A stretch of 64,000 nucleotides of DNA from an uncultured Muribaculaceae bacterium (GTDB taxonomy: Bacteria > Bacteroidota > Bacteroidia > Bacteroidales > Muribaculaceae), in the NCBI GenBank assembly GCA_910577355.1, contig CAJTMY010000001.1, positions 62,001-126,000 on the forward strand, read 5' to 3'. The translations under genes and the position numbers were made by a program. Below are positions 25,201 to 34,057 of this stretch, piece by piece. Positions within the stretch are counted from its first letter, which is position 1, and every line of letters begins with the position of its first letter. The notes under the pieces are model-generated. The model searched no databases. It saw nothing but the letters and a program-made list of their open reading frames with translations, and had not been told where the DNA came from.

Positions 25201-28200
25201 GTTGCGGATGCCGATGAGCATCACGCGCACGTCGCTCAGCGAGGGGTTGCCGACGACGGTCATGGTGTTCTGCTCGTTGTCGGGGTCGCGTGTGGTGAAC
25301 GGTGTGCCGAATCCCACACCCGACTGCTCGGCACGTTTTGCGGCGTTGCGCTCGAGTTTCAGGTTTACGAGGCTTTGCAGGTTGAAGTCGAGGAAGTTTG
25401 CTGCCGGCCACACTTTGGCGCGGTCGACGGGATTGTCATAGTAGAAGCCGTGGGGCGTGAGCTGCAGGGGCACCTCGTATTCATAGAAATTGTTCTTCAC
25501 GTCGGTGCCGAGGCGTATGAATACGCTGAGATCGCCCGAGCGCAGCGACGACACGTCGTCTATAAGGCTCTCGGCGTGCACCCACATCTGCATGCGGCTG
25601 TAGTTGCGCAGATCCTGCTGTGTGTTGCGGTATACGGCGCGGGCGTCGCCGGCTTCGAGCCCTACCACCTTGAGCGACATCGACTGCTCGTTGAGCTGCA
25701 CTATCTGGCTCTGGCCGGGGTCGGAGATACGGTTCACACCGGGAGGAAGGACATAGTTGACCGGTTCGCGGCCTGCGTTCTCCTCGATGTTCACCACCGA
25801 TATGTCGAGCTGTCCCTCGGCAGGTGTGTCGCCGCGGGTGTTGAGGTTGAACTTGTAGGGGCGCCACTCGCCGCGCACAAGCTCGAGCGTGGCGAAACGC
25901 AGGTGCGTCACCTTCTTGAAGCCGGTCATGAACATGCGGGCGAAGCGTATGGTGGAGAAATCCTTTATTGATCCCACCACGCGTTCGTAATCGTTGAGGG
26001 GTATCTTGAACTGATACCATTCCACGGTCTTGTCCGAGTCGTTGCGACAGGGTACCACGCTCACCTGCTTGTCGGTGATGTAATTCTTGCCCACCACGAG
26101 ATCCTCGGGCCGTATCGATACACGGTACTGGAAGTAGCGCTCGTATTCGTTGAGGGTGTTGTCCTGATTTATGTCTTCCACGTCGGGCGTGGCCCGTGAT
26201 GTCTGATACAGCGGATCGTCGACGTCCTCGGGGTTGAGCGAGTTGCCCTCAACGCCGTTGTAGCGCTTGTAACGCGCGAGGATGCCGAGACGCTCCTCGT
26301 CGTAGTCGTATCCGCGGTAGAAGTGATAGTTGTCGCCGGCGGGGTCGTTGAGCGGCGAGAAGCGGTCGTCCTCCATGCGCTGCACGGCTTCGGGCGACAG
26401 ACGCCGGCGCAGGCGGTCGAGATAATCCTTGTATGAAGGAAACTCGAATTCATCGTTGTTCGGAAGTCCGTCAAGGCCCACATCCTGCACAGTGCGTGCG
26501 CCCGATGCGTTGTCAAACGAGTATGTGAGCGAATTCTGCGAGCTCACGCGACCCCATACTGTCTCGCGCAGATACTGGTCATTGCCGTCGTAGGGTATGC
26601 CGTTCTCGTAGCTTTTGAGTCCGTCTTTGAGAATATCCTCGGATATCTCGCCGAAGTTGAGATACAGGTCGCCCCCCTCGTAGTTGGGATTATCCGGATC
26701 GAGGAACGGATTCATGAGCCAGAACTGCACGTATTCGATATTGGATTGCTCGAAGTTGGTGTTCTCCATCTTGCGCATGATGCCGCCCCAGCGCTTCTCG
26801 GGGTTGAGCAGCGCGCCCTCGGCGTCGATGTTGTCGGCGTCGAGATTGTAGGGGCCGCGTTCGGTGGGATAGAACGACAGGTTGAGGGTCTGTATGGTCG
26901 AAGACTCGCCGTAATTCGGCTCGCGGCCGGGGAAGATCTCGCGCGAGGTGACTTCGCGCACATAAGGATTCGACAGTTGGTCGAGGTCGCTCTTTATATA
27001 GCCGGGTGCGAGCGACGAGTTGCGCGAGGTGAACATGCGGTCGATGTAGTACCAGTTGAGCAACGCGCGGTTCTTGCCGTAGTCGACATTGTTGCTCAAT
27101 GCCGCTTCCGGGAACAGCGCGTCTTTCGACGGATCATAAGGCGTGGAGGCGAGCTGCCATGCGTAGGGCGAACGCAGGTCTATGCCGGTCTGTGTGTTCT
27201 CGAAATCGTCGACGTAGCTCGACCCGCGGTTCGACCCGCTTTTCTGCTGATGCGGCAGCAACTTGGCATATTCGGCGGTGAGGCTGAGGTGCGACGGTTG
27301 TGTGGCTGTGACAGTGGGTATCTTGTTCACAAGGTTGGTGAGCCACATGAAGTCCTTGTTGTAGCTGAGGTTGAAGCCGAGCATGGTGTTGTTCACCACC
27401 TCGTTGCCGATGTCGACTTTCTCGGTGAGGGCTTTCTCGGAGAAATGCAATACCGTGGCCCCGATGTTGAAATCTTTGTTGAACTGGTACTGCATGTCGA
27501 GCCCCAGCAGGGTCTTGCGCTGCATCGAGAACAGCGACTGGTTCTCAAGTGTGACCGATATGCTCTGCCCCGAGTCGATTATCGACTGGTTGGTGATGGT
27601 GACTATGCCCATCGCGTAGTCGACCGTATAATCTGAATTCTCGGTGAGCTGCACTCCGCCGGCCATCACTATCACCGACCCGCGGGGTACGTTCATGGCG
27701 TTGAGCCTGATCTGCGAGCCTGCCGAGGCCTGATATTCGCCGGTGAGTATAAACTTGTTCTTGTCGGCAAACTGGCGCGCTACAGTCAGTGTCGAGTCGT
27801 ACAGTTCCTCATATACATATTGGTCGGCGAGAGCTTCGTTTCCTATCTTGCGGCGCAGATGTGTGCCGAAGGGTTCCACCACCGGAAATATGACTTTGCC
27901 TTGCGAGGCCAGGATGGTGTATCCCTCTATGAAGTCGAAGAATCCGTCGGGATTTGACTGTTCGTTGGAGTCGATGCGGTCGAGGTTCATCACCTGCAGC
28001 AGCGACTGGTTGTTTAATCCCGGGACGGGCAAATAGTTGATCTGTGTGCCGGTGGTATCGCTCAGATACTTGATATTGAGCTTGAAATTGTTCTTCTGTA
28101 TCTGGTATCCACCGAGAGGGTACACGTTTTTCATCATAAGGTCCCACATCGGTTCGGATGTCGAGGCGGTGGTGGATTTGAGCATCTTCACATACAGCGA

Positions 28201-29748
28201 CTGGTCGGTGGCGGTGATGTCGCTCGAGAATTCGCCCACCTGATACACCTGGCCGCGATATGTGTACTCGAATGCCACACCCAGCACTTCGTCGGCGTTG
28301 AGTGCGCTCTTGACGGATATGTAGCCGAGGGTGGAGTTGAGCGTGTATTCCGACGAGTTGAGCAGGCGGGCGCTTTCAACTTTCTCATAAGCCGTGCCTC
28401 CCACAATACCGAATGGCTGCAGCGGTTCGAGCGCCTGAGTCACTGTATTGATGTTTCGCGCACCCGGAAAGTCGGTTTTGATCACCGACAGCAGGTTATT
28501 GGATGCGTTCGCAGGGTTGGACAGTGATGCGTCGGGTTTCCAGTAGCTGCTCGACAATACCCGGTTCTCGCCGAGATCCTGAAAAGCCACTATGTTGCGT
28601 GCCTGCTCGTACTTGCCGCTTTTGTTGGTGGCCCACACCTCTATGCGTGTGATCTTCACACCCGACGATACATAGGGCAGGCGGGATGCGAAGTCATCGT
28701 AATTGTCGCGGAAAAACTGTGCGAGGAAATAGTGCCGGTTCTGGTCGTACTGGTCGGCGTTGACGGTAAACTTGGTGGTCTGCACGCCGCCCTTGGTGTT
28801 GACTGTCTTGGACTCGGAATTCTGCTGCGACACCAGACCGGTGACGGTGAGCTTGCCGAACTGCAGCTTTGCCTTCATGCCGAAGAGCGCCGTGGAGCCG
28901 CGTATCAGCGACGACCCAGTGGTCATCGACACATTGCCGGCCTCGATATTCTTCACTATATCGTCTTCCTTGCCCTCGTAGGCAAGCTTGAGGTTCTTGG
29001 AGTCGAAGTCGAATGTGGCGTCGGTGTTATAGGTCATGTTGAATTTGAGGCGGTCGCCCACTCCGGCGGCTATCGTGGCCTGTATCTTCTGGTCGAAGTC
29101 GAAATATGTCTTGCGGCGCGAGTTGAGCGACAGCGACGGATTGTCGGTGAAATTGCTCTTGATGCCCATGTTGATCTGAACCGATCCCTGTGTCTTGAGC
29201 TGCACACCTCCGGGGCCGAATATCTTCTCGAGCGGGCCGAGCGCAAAGTTCATGTCGAAGATATTGAACGGTTGCTTCTCTTTCTCGGTGATGAGATCCA
29301 TGTTGCGCTCCTTGAAATACTGCTGCATGGAGCGCCGCAGCTGCCAGTCGTTGTATTGCTGCGGCGTGAGCAGGAATGGCTGTGCTATGTCGATGTCGCC
29401 CAACTTGGTGCGTATCACATAGCAGCCTACATTGGGGTCGAATGTAGCCTCGGTGGTGATATTGGCCGGGTCGGCGAGGTCATATGCCAATTCGTCCGAC
29501 ATCAGATCCTCGTATGTCTGCGGCACGGTCTGCTGTATCGGGAACGGCAGCATTATCGAGTCGGCCGGGTTGGCTGGCGGCGGAGGAAACGCCGACGGGG
29601 GCGGTGGTGTTACCGTAGGAGTGTGGTATTGGGCCGAAGATAGCAGCGGAGCCACAACAAGCAGTGCCGCGATGACCGCAAAGGTCGCCGCGCGCCACAG
29701 ATTCAGCATCAATGTGCCACGGTGTGTCGAGCTGTTCACTTTCTCCAT
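22270..29748 (-). CDS. sprA: T9SS outer-membrane translocon protein SprA (Sov)
   Basis: 2492 residues, the size expected for SprA. The signal peptide (LNLWRAATFAVIAALLVVAP, cleaved near LLSSA-Q at 39/40) is followed by a Pro-rich stretch. Typical SprA segments include LTPQQYNDWQLRRSMQQYF, NMDLITEKEKQPFNIFDMNF, LEKIFGPGGVQLKTQGSVQI, SSLIRGSTALFGMKAKLQFG, SYVDDFENTQTGIDLRSPYA and many amphipathic strands ending in YGLSMNLSLSR. SprA forms the giant beta-barrel conduit through which T9SS cargo crosses the outer membrane, working with PorV and the PorKLMN machine. A cargo with a T9SS tail and the PorE lipoprotein are encoded in this same window. Monocistronic by appearance; no clear promoter box upstream. 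Confidence 0.96.
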   Translation of the reverse strand: MEKVNSSTHRGTLMLNLWRAATFAVIAALLVVAPLLSSAQYHTPTVTPPPPSAFPPPPANPADSIMLPFPIQQTVPQTYEDLMSDELAYDLADPANITTEATFDPNVGCYVIRTKLGDIDIAQPFLLTPQQYNDWQLRRSMQQYFKERNMDLITEKEKQPFNIFDMNFALGPLEKIFGPGGVQLKTQGSVQINMGIKSNFTDNPSLSLNSRRKTYFDFDQKIQATIAAGVGDRLKFNMTYNTDATFDFDSKNLKLAYEGKEDDIVKNIEAGNVSMTTGSSLIRGSTALFGMKAKLQFGKLTVTGLVSQQNSESKTVNTKGGVQTTKFTVNADQYDQNRHYFLAQFFRDNYDDFASRLPYVSSGVKITRIEVWATNKSGKYEQARNIVAFQDLGENRVLSSSYWKPDASLSNPANASNNLLSVIKTDFPGARNINTVTQALEPLQPFGIVGGTAYEKVESARLLNSSEYTLNSTLGYISVKSALNADEVLGVAFEYTYRGQVYQVGEFSSDITATDQSLYVKMLKSTTASTSEPMWDLMMKNVYPLGGYQIQKNNFKLNIKYLSDTTGTQINYLPVPGLNNQSLLQVMNLDRIDSNEQSNPDGFFDFIEGYTILASQGKVIFPVVEPFGTHLRRKIGNEALADQYVYEELYDSTLTVARQFADKNKFILTGEYQASAGSQIRLNAMNVPRGSVIVMAGGVQLTENSDYTVDYAMGIVTITNQSIIDSGQSISVTLENQSLFSMQRKTLLGLDMQYQFNKDFNIGATVLHFSEKALTEKVDIGNEVVNNTMLGFNLSYNKDFMWLTNLVNKIPTVTATQPSHLSLTAEYAKLLPHQQKSGSNRGSSYVDDFENTQTGIDLRSPYAWQLASTPYDPSKDALFPEAALSNNVDYGKNRALLNWYYIDRMFTSRNSSLAPGYIKSDLDQLSNPYVREVTSREIFPGREPNYGESSTIQTLNLSFYPTERGPYNLDADNIDAEGALLNPEKRWGGIMRKMENTNFEQSNIEYVQFWLMNPFLDPDNPNYEGGDLYLNFGEISEDILKDGLKSYENGIPYDGNDQYLRETVWGRVSSQNSLTYSFDNASGARTVQDVGLDGLPNNDEFEFPSYKDYLDRLRRRLSPEAVQRMEDDRFSPLNDPAGDNYHFYRGYDYDEERLGILARYKRYNGVEGNSLNPEDVDDPLYQTSRATPDVEDINQDNTLNEYERYFQYRVSIRPEDLVVGKNYITDKQVSVVPCRNDSDKTVEWYQFKIPLNDYERVVGSIKDFSTIRFARMFMTGFKKVTHLRFATLELVRGEWRPYKFNLNTRGDTPAEGQLDISVVNIEENAGREPVNYVLPPGVNRISDPGQSQIVQLNEQSMSLKVVGLEAGDARAVYRNTQQDLRNYSRMQMWVHAESLIDDVSSLRSGDLSVFIRLGTDVKNNFYEYEVPLQLTPHGFYYDNPVDRAKVWPAANFLDFNLQSLVNLKLERNAAKRAEQSGVGFGTPFTTRDPDNEQNTMTVVGNPSLSDVRVMLIGIRNRSANTKSGTVWVNELKVTDFNESGGWAAKANATLNISDIATLNLGTHIETAGFGSVDQSLNERRLDDYYQYNMAVQADLGRFFPAGAKLRAPIYYSVSKEKTSPKYNPLDQDVLLKDALDNVETKQERDSINAYAVDKTTIQNFSISGLKFDVQSKNPMPWDPANFTVNFSFTKQTKTDPTTEYEYTNDYRGSLAYNYSPFIKPFKPFGFIKSKNRNLKFFKDWELQWLPNNISFLTNMSRYYYEQQTRSETDVMFQLPVSVSKNFLWDRQLALTWNLTKSISLSFNSNTSARIEETIGAVNKRLFPDKYREWKDTVWQSILSMGTPWSYNQSFTAQYKAPFSRIPVIDFLSGNLTYNATYRWDRGATVDGVDLGNTIANQAAWNADGRINFETFYNKIPIFKEVTKRFANTRKPATSAKKKPKKFERSYKLPSDSTQLVIKHNLRTKKVKVTAALPDGTPQTVQTRVVDQNSIEVLTKGDKTLKFTVMENLNEDKNIWKEIGQYALRLALSPRNVSVRYRNTRTMNLPLFIPDVGNIFGQSRSYGPMSPGLGFAFGFEGEGFLNKALERGWLMTDDGQTSPAIYSRANELNIEANLEIAKGLKVQLTFNRADNRSTQTQFMYAGMPTSYSGSFTITSCAIGTALKSSKAADGYNSTAFNNFLDYIPLMRQRVEAQYAGTEYPREGFLASLPQAGMPFDPEVGGVSATSSDVLIPAFVAAYTGAKPATQWLTPFPSFSAVLPNWRVTYDGLINLGNLRDIFKTFTLSHAYQCTYAVGSYSSYLNWVSAGNGSDLGFTLDELSGNPIPSSPFNISSVAITERFAPLIGLNVTLKNDLQLNAEYRDQRTLTLNTSAAQVVEASTRSIKFGAGYKIVGFNTVLKMKGSQQGISNDLTINAEVSLNHNQALIRRIETGYTQPTSGTNTLGITFNASYILSKRVTVAAYFDHQVNSPIVTTSAYPTTNTSYGLSMNLSLSR

Positions 29749-29819
29749 TACACATTATTAACGCAATGTGAGGCATATTATTTTCCGTTGCGCGCTTATT
29801 TAAATTAAATTCAAATAAG

Positions 29820-29851
29820 TTTGGCGGTTCGGGGTATTTTTACGACCTTTG
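29820..29851 (+). promoter_or_regulatory. promoter of the feoAB fusion gene
   Basis: TTTG (29820-29823), 20 bp spacer, GACCTTTG (29844-29851): one mismatch from TAnnTTTG at the first base, with ideal spacing, 25 bp before the GTG start. No Fur box was recognised. Confidence 0.4.
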
Positions 29852-29875
29852 CACGCGTAATAAAAAATATTGGAC

Positions 29876-32251
29876 GTGAGACTGTCAGAACTGAAAACCG
29901 GAGAAGAATGTGTGGTGGTCAAGATCCTCGGCCACGGGGCTTTCCGCAAGCGTGTCATAGAGATGGGCTTTGTACGCGGCCGTGTGGTGAAGGTATTGCT
30001 CGACGCACCTCTGCGCGATCCGGTGAAATACGAGCTCCTCGGTTATGCCGTGTCGTTGCGTCGTGCCGAGGCCGATATGATCGAGGTGGTGAAAATAGAC
30101 AACGACGGGTCTATACGCCCCGACATCCCCGAGCCGTCCACTCATACGGTAGAGACACACGCGGCCGAGGCCGACCGTGAGGGACGTACAATAAATGTCG
30201 CATTGATCGGAAATCCGAATTGCGGCAAGACATCGCTGTACAACGATATATCCGGCGCAAAGGAGCATGTGGGAAATTACGGCGGCGTGACTGTCGATAT
30301 CAAGACAGCTGCTTTCGATTTCAAAGGCTATACAATCCGCCTTACCGACCTCCCCGGCACATACTCGCTCGCGGCATATTCGCCCGAAGAGCTCTACGTG
30401 CGCAAGTTCCTGCGCGAGAAGACTCCCGACGTCATCCTCAATATCGTCGACGCCACCAATCTCGAGCGGAATCTGTACCTTACCACCGAGCTTATCGACA
30501 TGGACCGATCGATGGTGATAGCCCTCAACATGTACGACGAGTTCCGCGAATCGGGCTCCACGCTCGACTATAAGACGCTCGGCGAGATGATAGGCGTGCC
30601 GATGGTGCCTGTTGTGGCACGCACCGGCGAAGGTGTCGAGCGCCTGTTCGATACTGTTGTAAATGTATATGAAGGGCGGCACGACGACGTACGTCACATA
30701 CATGTCAACCTCGGCCGCGACACTGAGGACGCTGTGCGTGTGCTTATCGACATGATAAAGGCCGACTCCAAAGTCGGACGTCATTTTTCGCCGCGATATC
30801 TGGCCATAAAATTTCTAGAAGGAGACCGCGAGGTCGACGGCATATTGCGCGAGAGCCATTCCTACGACGACATGCTCAATACCCGCAACCGGCTGCGTGC
30901 CGACCTTGAGCGGCTGTCGCAGGAAGACATATCGTCGTCGGTCGCAGCCGACAAATACGGTTTCATCGCAGGCGCTCTTGCCGAGACAATGGTCCGCGGC
31001 GAGCGCACGGGCAAAGGCTCCACATCGATTATCGACGCGGTAGTCACCAACAAGCTGTTCGGCTTTCCGATATTCCTTGCAATAATGTTTTTCATCTTCT
31101 GGGCGACATTTTTTGTAGGCCGGTATCCGATGGAATGGATAGAGTGGGGCGTCGACGGCCTAAGTGGCCTTGTGAAGGACTATATGCCCGACGGGATGCT
31201 CAAGGATCTTGTGGCCGACGGCATAATCGGCGGCGTGGGCGGCGTGATAGTCTTTCTGCCCAATATATTGATACTCTACTTCTGCATCTCGTTCATGGAA
31301 GACTCAGGCTATATGGCTCGCGCCGCATTCATCATGGATCGCATAATGCACCGCCTCGGGCTGCATGGCAAGTCGTTCATACCGCTTATAATGGGCTTCG
31401 GCTGCAATGTGCCGGCCATTATAGCCACAAGGGCTATCGAGAGCCGTTCGAGCCGCCTTATCACCATCCTTATCAATCCGTTCATGTCGTGCTCGGCGCG
31501 GTTGCCTCTATATGTGCTCATGATCGGCACGTTCTTCTACGGGTATGCCGCATGGGTGTTTCTGGCGCTATATCTTCTCGGCATTCTGATGGCGGTTGTT
31601 ACCGCGAGGCTTCTGCGCCGCTTTATATTCCACAAAGACGAGACCCCGTTTGTTATGGAGCTGCCGCCATACCGCATGCCTACCTTCAAGGCCTCGGTGC
31701 GTCATACCTGGGGCAAAGGCGTGCAGTATCTCAAGAAGATGGGCGGCATCATCCTGTTTGCGAGCATAATCGTGTGGGCTTTGAACTATTTTCCGTGTCA
31801 CGACGACAATTTATCCGATGTACAGGAAAGCGCGGCCATAGATCTGAGCCGGGATTCATATCTTGAGGCCGCCGGCAAAGTAGTAAATCCTGTGATGAGG
31901 CCTCTCGGCTTCGAGTGGCGTGCGTCAGTAGCCGCACTCGCAGGCGTCCCGGCAAAGGAAATCGTGGTATCCACCCTCGGTGTGCTTTACACCGGCGACG
32001 AGGCCTTCACCGACAAGACCTTGGGCGAGCGTCTCGAAGCTCCGCGTGCCGGCGGAAAGCCCGATTTCACCCCGGCTGTAGCTCTGAGTTTCATGGTTTT
32101 TATCCTGCTCTACTGTCCGTGTATGGCAACCGTGGCCGCGGTGGTGCGTGAATCGGGACACTGGGGCTGGGGGCTGTTCAGCGTGCTCTACAATACGGCC
32201 GTGGCATGGATCGTCGCATTCATCGTATACAGGCTGGCGCTATTGGTTTAA
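29876..32251 (+). CDS. feoB: ferrous iron transporter, FeoA-FeoB fusion
   Basis: 791 residues from GTG 29876 (a TTG at 29870 is also possible; homologues begin MRLSELK, which fits GTG). Residues 1-75 are a FeoA SH3-like domain (LGHGAFRKRVIEMGFVRG). From about 105 come the G domain motifs: GNPNCGKTSLYND (G1), GVTVDIK (G2), DLPGTYSLAAYSPEE (G3) and NMYDE (G4). The membrane part has the two gate repeats FLPNILILYFCISFMEDSGY with PLIMGFGCNVPAIIATR, and the later VAALAGVPAKEIVVSTLG. It imports Fe2+ across the inner membrane under anoxic conditions. A stand-alone promoter precedes it and no terminator is seen before the fumarase gene. Confidence 0.95.
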   Translation: MRLSELKTGEECVVVKILGHGAFRKRVIEMGFVRGRVVKVLLDAPLRDPVKYELLGYAVSLRRAEADMIEVVKIDNDGSIRPDIPEPSTHTVETHAAEADREGRTINVALIGNPNCGKTSLYNDISGAKEHVGNYGGVTVDIKTAAFDFKGYTIRLTDLPGTYSLAAYSPEELYVRKFLREKTPDVILNIVDATNLERNLYLTTELIDMDRSMVIALNMYDEFRESGSTLDYKTLGEMIGVPMVPVVARTGEGVERLFDTVVNVYEGRHDDVRHIHVNLGRDTEDAVRVLIDMIKADSKVGRHFSPRYLAIKFLEGDREVDGILRESHSYDDMLNTRNRLRADLERLSQEDISSSVAADKYGFIAGALAETMVRGERTGKGSTSIIDAVVTNKLFGFPIFLAIMFFIFWATFFVGRYPMEWIEWGVDGLSGLVKDYMPDGMLKDLVADGIIGGVGGVIVFLPNILILYFCISFMEDSGYMARAAFIMDRIMHRLGLHGKSFIPLIMGFGCNVPAIIATRAIESRSSRLITILINPFMSCSARLPLYVLMIGTFFYGYAAWVFLALYLLGILMAVVTARLLRRFIFHKDETPFVMELPPYRMPTFKASVRHTWGKGVQYLKKMGGIILFASIIVWALNYFPCHDDNLSDVQESAAIDLSRDSYLEAAGKVVNPVMRPLGFEWRASVAALAGVPAKEIVVSTLGVLYTGDEAFTDKTLGERLEAPRAGGKPDFTPAVALSFMVFILLYCPCMATVAAVVRESGHWGWGLFSVLYNTAVAWIVAFIVYRLALLV

Positions 32252-32267
32252 GGCTTGAAAACAAAAA

Positions 32268-32299
32268 TTTGAGGGTTTCAAAGATTTTGTCTATATTTG
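32268..32299 (+). promoter_or_regulatory. promoter of the fumarase gene
   Basis: TTTG (32268-32271), 20-bp spacer, TATATTTG (32292-32299): a perfect Bacteroidetes promoter, 38 bp before the ATG. Confidence 0.75.
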
Positions 32300-32337
32300 C
32301 ACAAGATAACAGAAACACTATTTTTTAAAAGCATAAT

Positions 32338-33987
32338 ATGGCAACCAAACCATTCAACTATACCCCGATGTTTCCGCTCGGCCCGGACACCACGGAGTAT
32401 TATCACCTTACGTCCGACTACGTGCATGTGGAAAACTGGGGCGGACACGAATTCCTTGTAGTGGATCCCGAAGCACTCACCGTGCTTGCCCGCCAGTGCA
32501 CACACGACAATGCCTTCATGCTCCGACGCGAGCACAACGCCATGGTGGCCAAGATCCTCAGCGATCCCGAAGCTTCCGAGAACGACAAGTTTGTAGCTCT
32601 CACCATGCTCCGCAACGCCGAGGTGGCCGCCAAGGGACAGCTGCCCTTCTGCCAGGATACCGGCACTGCCATCATCCACGGCGAGAAAGGCCAGTGCGTG
32701 TACACCGGCTGCGACGATGCCGAGCGTCTGTCGAAGGGAGTCTATCTCACATATACCACCGACAACCTGCGCTACTCGCAGAATGCGCCTCTCACCATGT
32801 ACGAGGAAGTGAACACCGGCTGCAACCTCCCCGCGCAGGTCGACATCCATGCCGGCGAGGGTGATGAATACCACTTCCTCTTCGTTGCCAAGGGCGGCGG
32901 TTCGGCCAACAAGACATATCTCTATCAGGAGACCAAAGCTCTGCTCAATCCTGCCAAGCTCGTTCCCTTCCTCGTTGAGAAGATGAAGAGCCTCGGCACC
33001 GCCGCATGCCCTCCCTACCATATAGCATTTGTTATCGGTGGTACCTCGGCTGAGAAGAATCTCGAGACAGTGAAGAAAGCTTCCGTCAAATATTATGACT
33101 CCCTGCCCACACACGGCGACGAGAGCGGTCACGCGTTCCGCGATATCGAGCTTGAAGCGGTGCTCAAGAAGGAAGCCGAGCGTCTAGGTCTCGGCGCACA
33201 GTTTGGCGGCAAGTACTTCGCACACGATATACGTGTCATCCGTCTGCCCCGCCACGGCGCATCGTGCCCCGTGGGTCTCGGAGTAAGCTGCTCGGCCGAC
33301 CGCAACGTCAAGGCCAAGATCAACCGCGAAGGTCTGTGGATCGAAAAACTCGACACCAACCCCGGCGAACTCATCCCCGAAGAATACCGCAAGGCCGGCG
33401 AAGGCGAGGTGGTGAAGATCGATCTCAACCGTCCCATGGCCGACATACTTGCCGAGCTTACCAAATACCCCGTATCCACCCGCCTGTCGCTCAACGGCAC
33501 TATAATCGTAGGCCGCGACATCGCGCACGCCAAGATCAAGGAGCGCCTTGACAAGGGCGAGCCTATGCCCCAGTATCTCAAGGATCACCCCATCTACTAT
33601 GCCGGCCCCGCAAAGACTCCCGCAGGAATGCCTTCTGGCTCGTTCGGCCCCACCACCGCAGGCCGTATGGACTCGTATGTCGATCAGTTCCAGGCAGCCG
33701 GCGGCTCCATGGTGATGATAGCCAAGGGCAACCGCTCCAAGCAGGTTACCGACGCATGCCACAAGCACGGCGGATTCTATCTTGGTTCGATCGGTGGCCC
33801 CGCAGCCGTGCTCGCGCAGAACTCAATCAAGAACGTTGAGTTGCTCGAATATCCGGAACTCGGCATGGAAGCCATCTGGAAGATCGAGGTCGAGGACTTC
33901 CCCGCGTTCATCCTCGTCGACGACAAGGGCAACGACTTCTTCACCGAAATCTCGGAGAAGTGTGCCGCCTGCGCTCTCAACAAGTAA
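32338..33987 (+). CDS. fumA: class I (iron-sulfur) fumarate hydratase
   Basis: 549 residues, the size of class I fumarases (fumarate hydratase alpha plus beta parts fused). [4Fe-4S] ligand candidates are the Cys in LPFCQDTGTAII, in GTAACPPYHIAFVIGGTSAEKN and in GLGVSCSADRN. The C-terminal half holds ISLNGTII-like and PTTAGRMDSYVDQF, GKGNRSKQVTDACHKHGGFY-like segments. It interconverts fumarate and malate in the (often reductive) TCA branch used for succinate or propionate formation. Next to feoAB, consistent with iron demand, but with its own perfect promoter. Confidence 0.95.
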   Translation: MATKPFNYTPMFPLGPDTTEYYHLTSDYVHVENWGGHEFLVVDPEALTVLARQCTHDNAFMLRREHNAMVAKILSDPEASENDKFVALTMLRNAEVAAKGQLPFCQDTGTAIIHGEKGQCVYTGCDDAERLSKGVYLTYTTDNLRYSQNAPLTMYEEVNTGCNLPAQVDIHAGEGDEYHFLFVAKGGGSANKTYLYQETKALLNPAKLVPFLVEKMKSLGTAACPPYHIAFVIGGTSAEKNLETVKKASVKYYDSLPTHGDESGHAFRDIELEAVLKKEAERLGLGAQFGGKYFAHDIRVIRLPRHGASCPVGLGVSCSADRNVKAKINREGLWIEKLDTNPGELIPEEYRKAGEGEVVKIDLNRPMADILAELTKYPVSTRLSLNGTIIVGRDIAHAKIKERLDKGEPMPQYLKDHPIYYAGPAKTPAGMPSGSFGPTTAGRMDSYVDQFQAAGGSMVMIAKGNRSKQVTDACHKHGGFYLGSIGGPAAVLAQNSIKNVELLEYPELGMEAIWKIEVEDFPAFILVDDKGNDFFTEISEKCAACALNK

Positions 33988-34004
33988 AATATCGATATAA
34001 CTTA

Positions 34005-34034
34005 CGCGGCCACACTCGCAAGAGTGTGGCCGCG
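34005..34034. terminator. bidirectional terminator between fumarase and clpC
   Basis: A perfect 13-bp inverted repeat (CGCGGCCACACTC and its complement) with a GCAA tetraloop-like centre, between two convergent genes. Confidence 0.85.
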
Positions 34035-34057
34035 CTGTATGTATATGATTCCGGCGA

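Noticed and set aside
24463..25971. 502-codon open frame antisense to sprA
   Set aside because: It lies wholly inside sprA, has no family resemblance and is explained by codon bias on the opposite strand.
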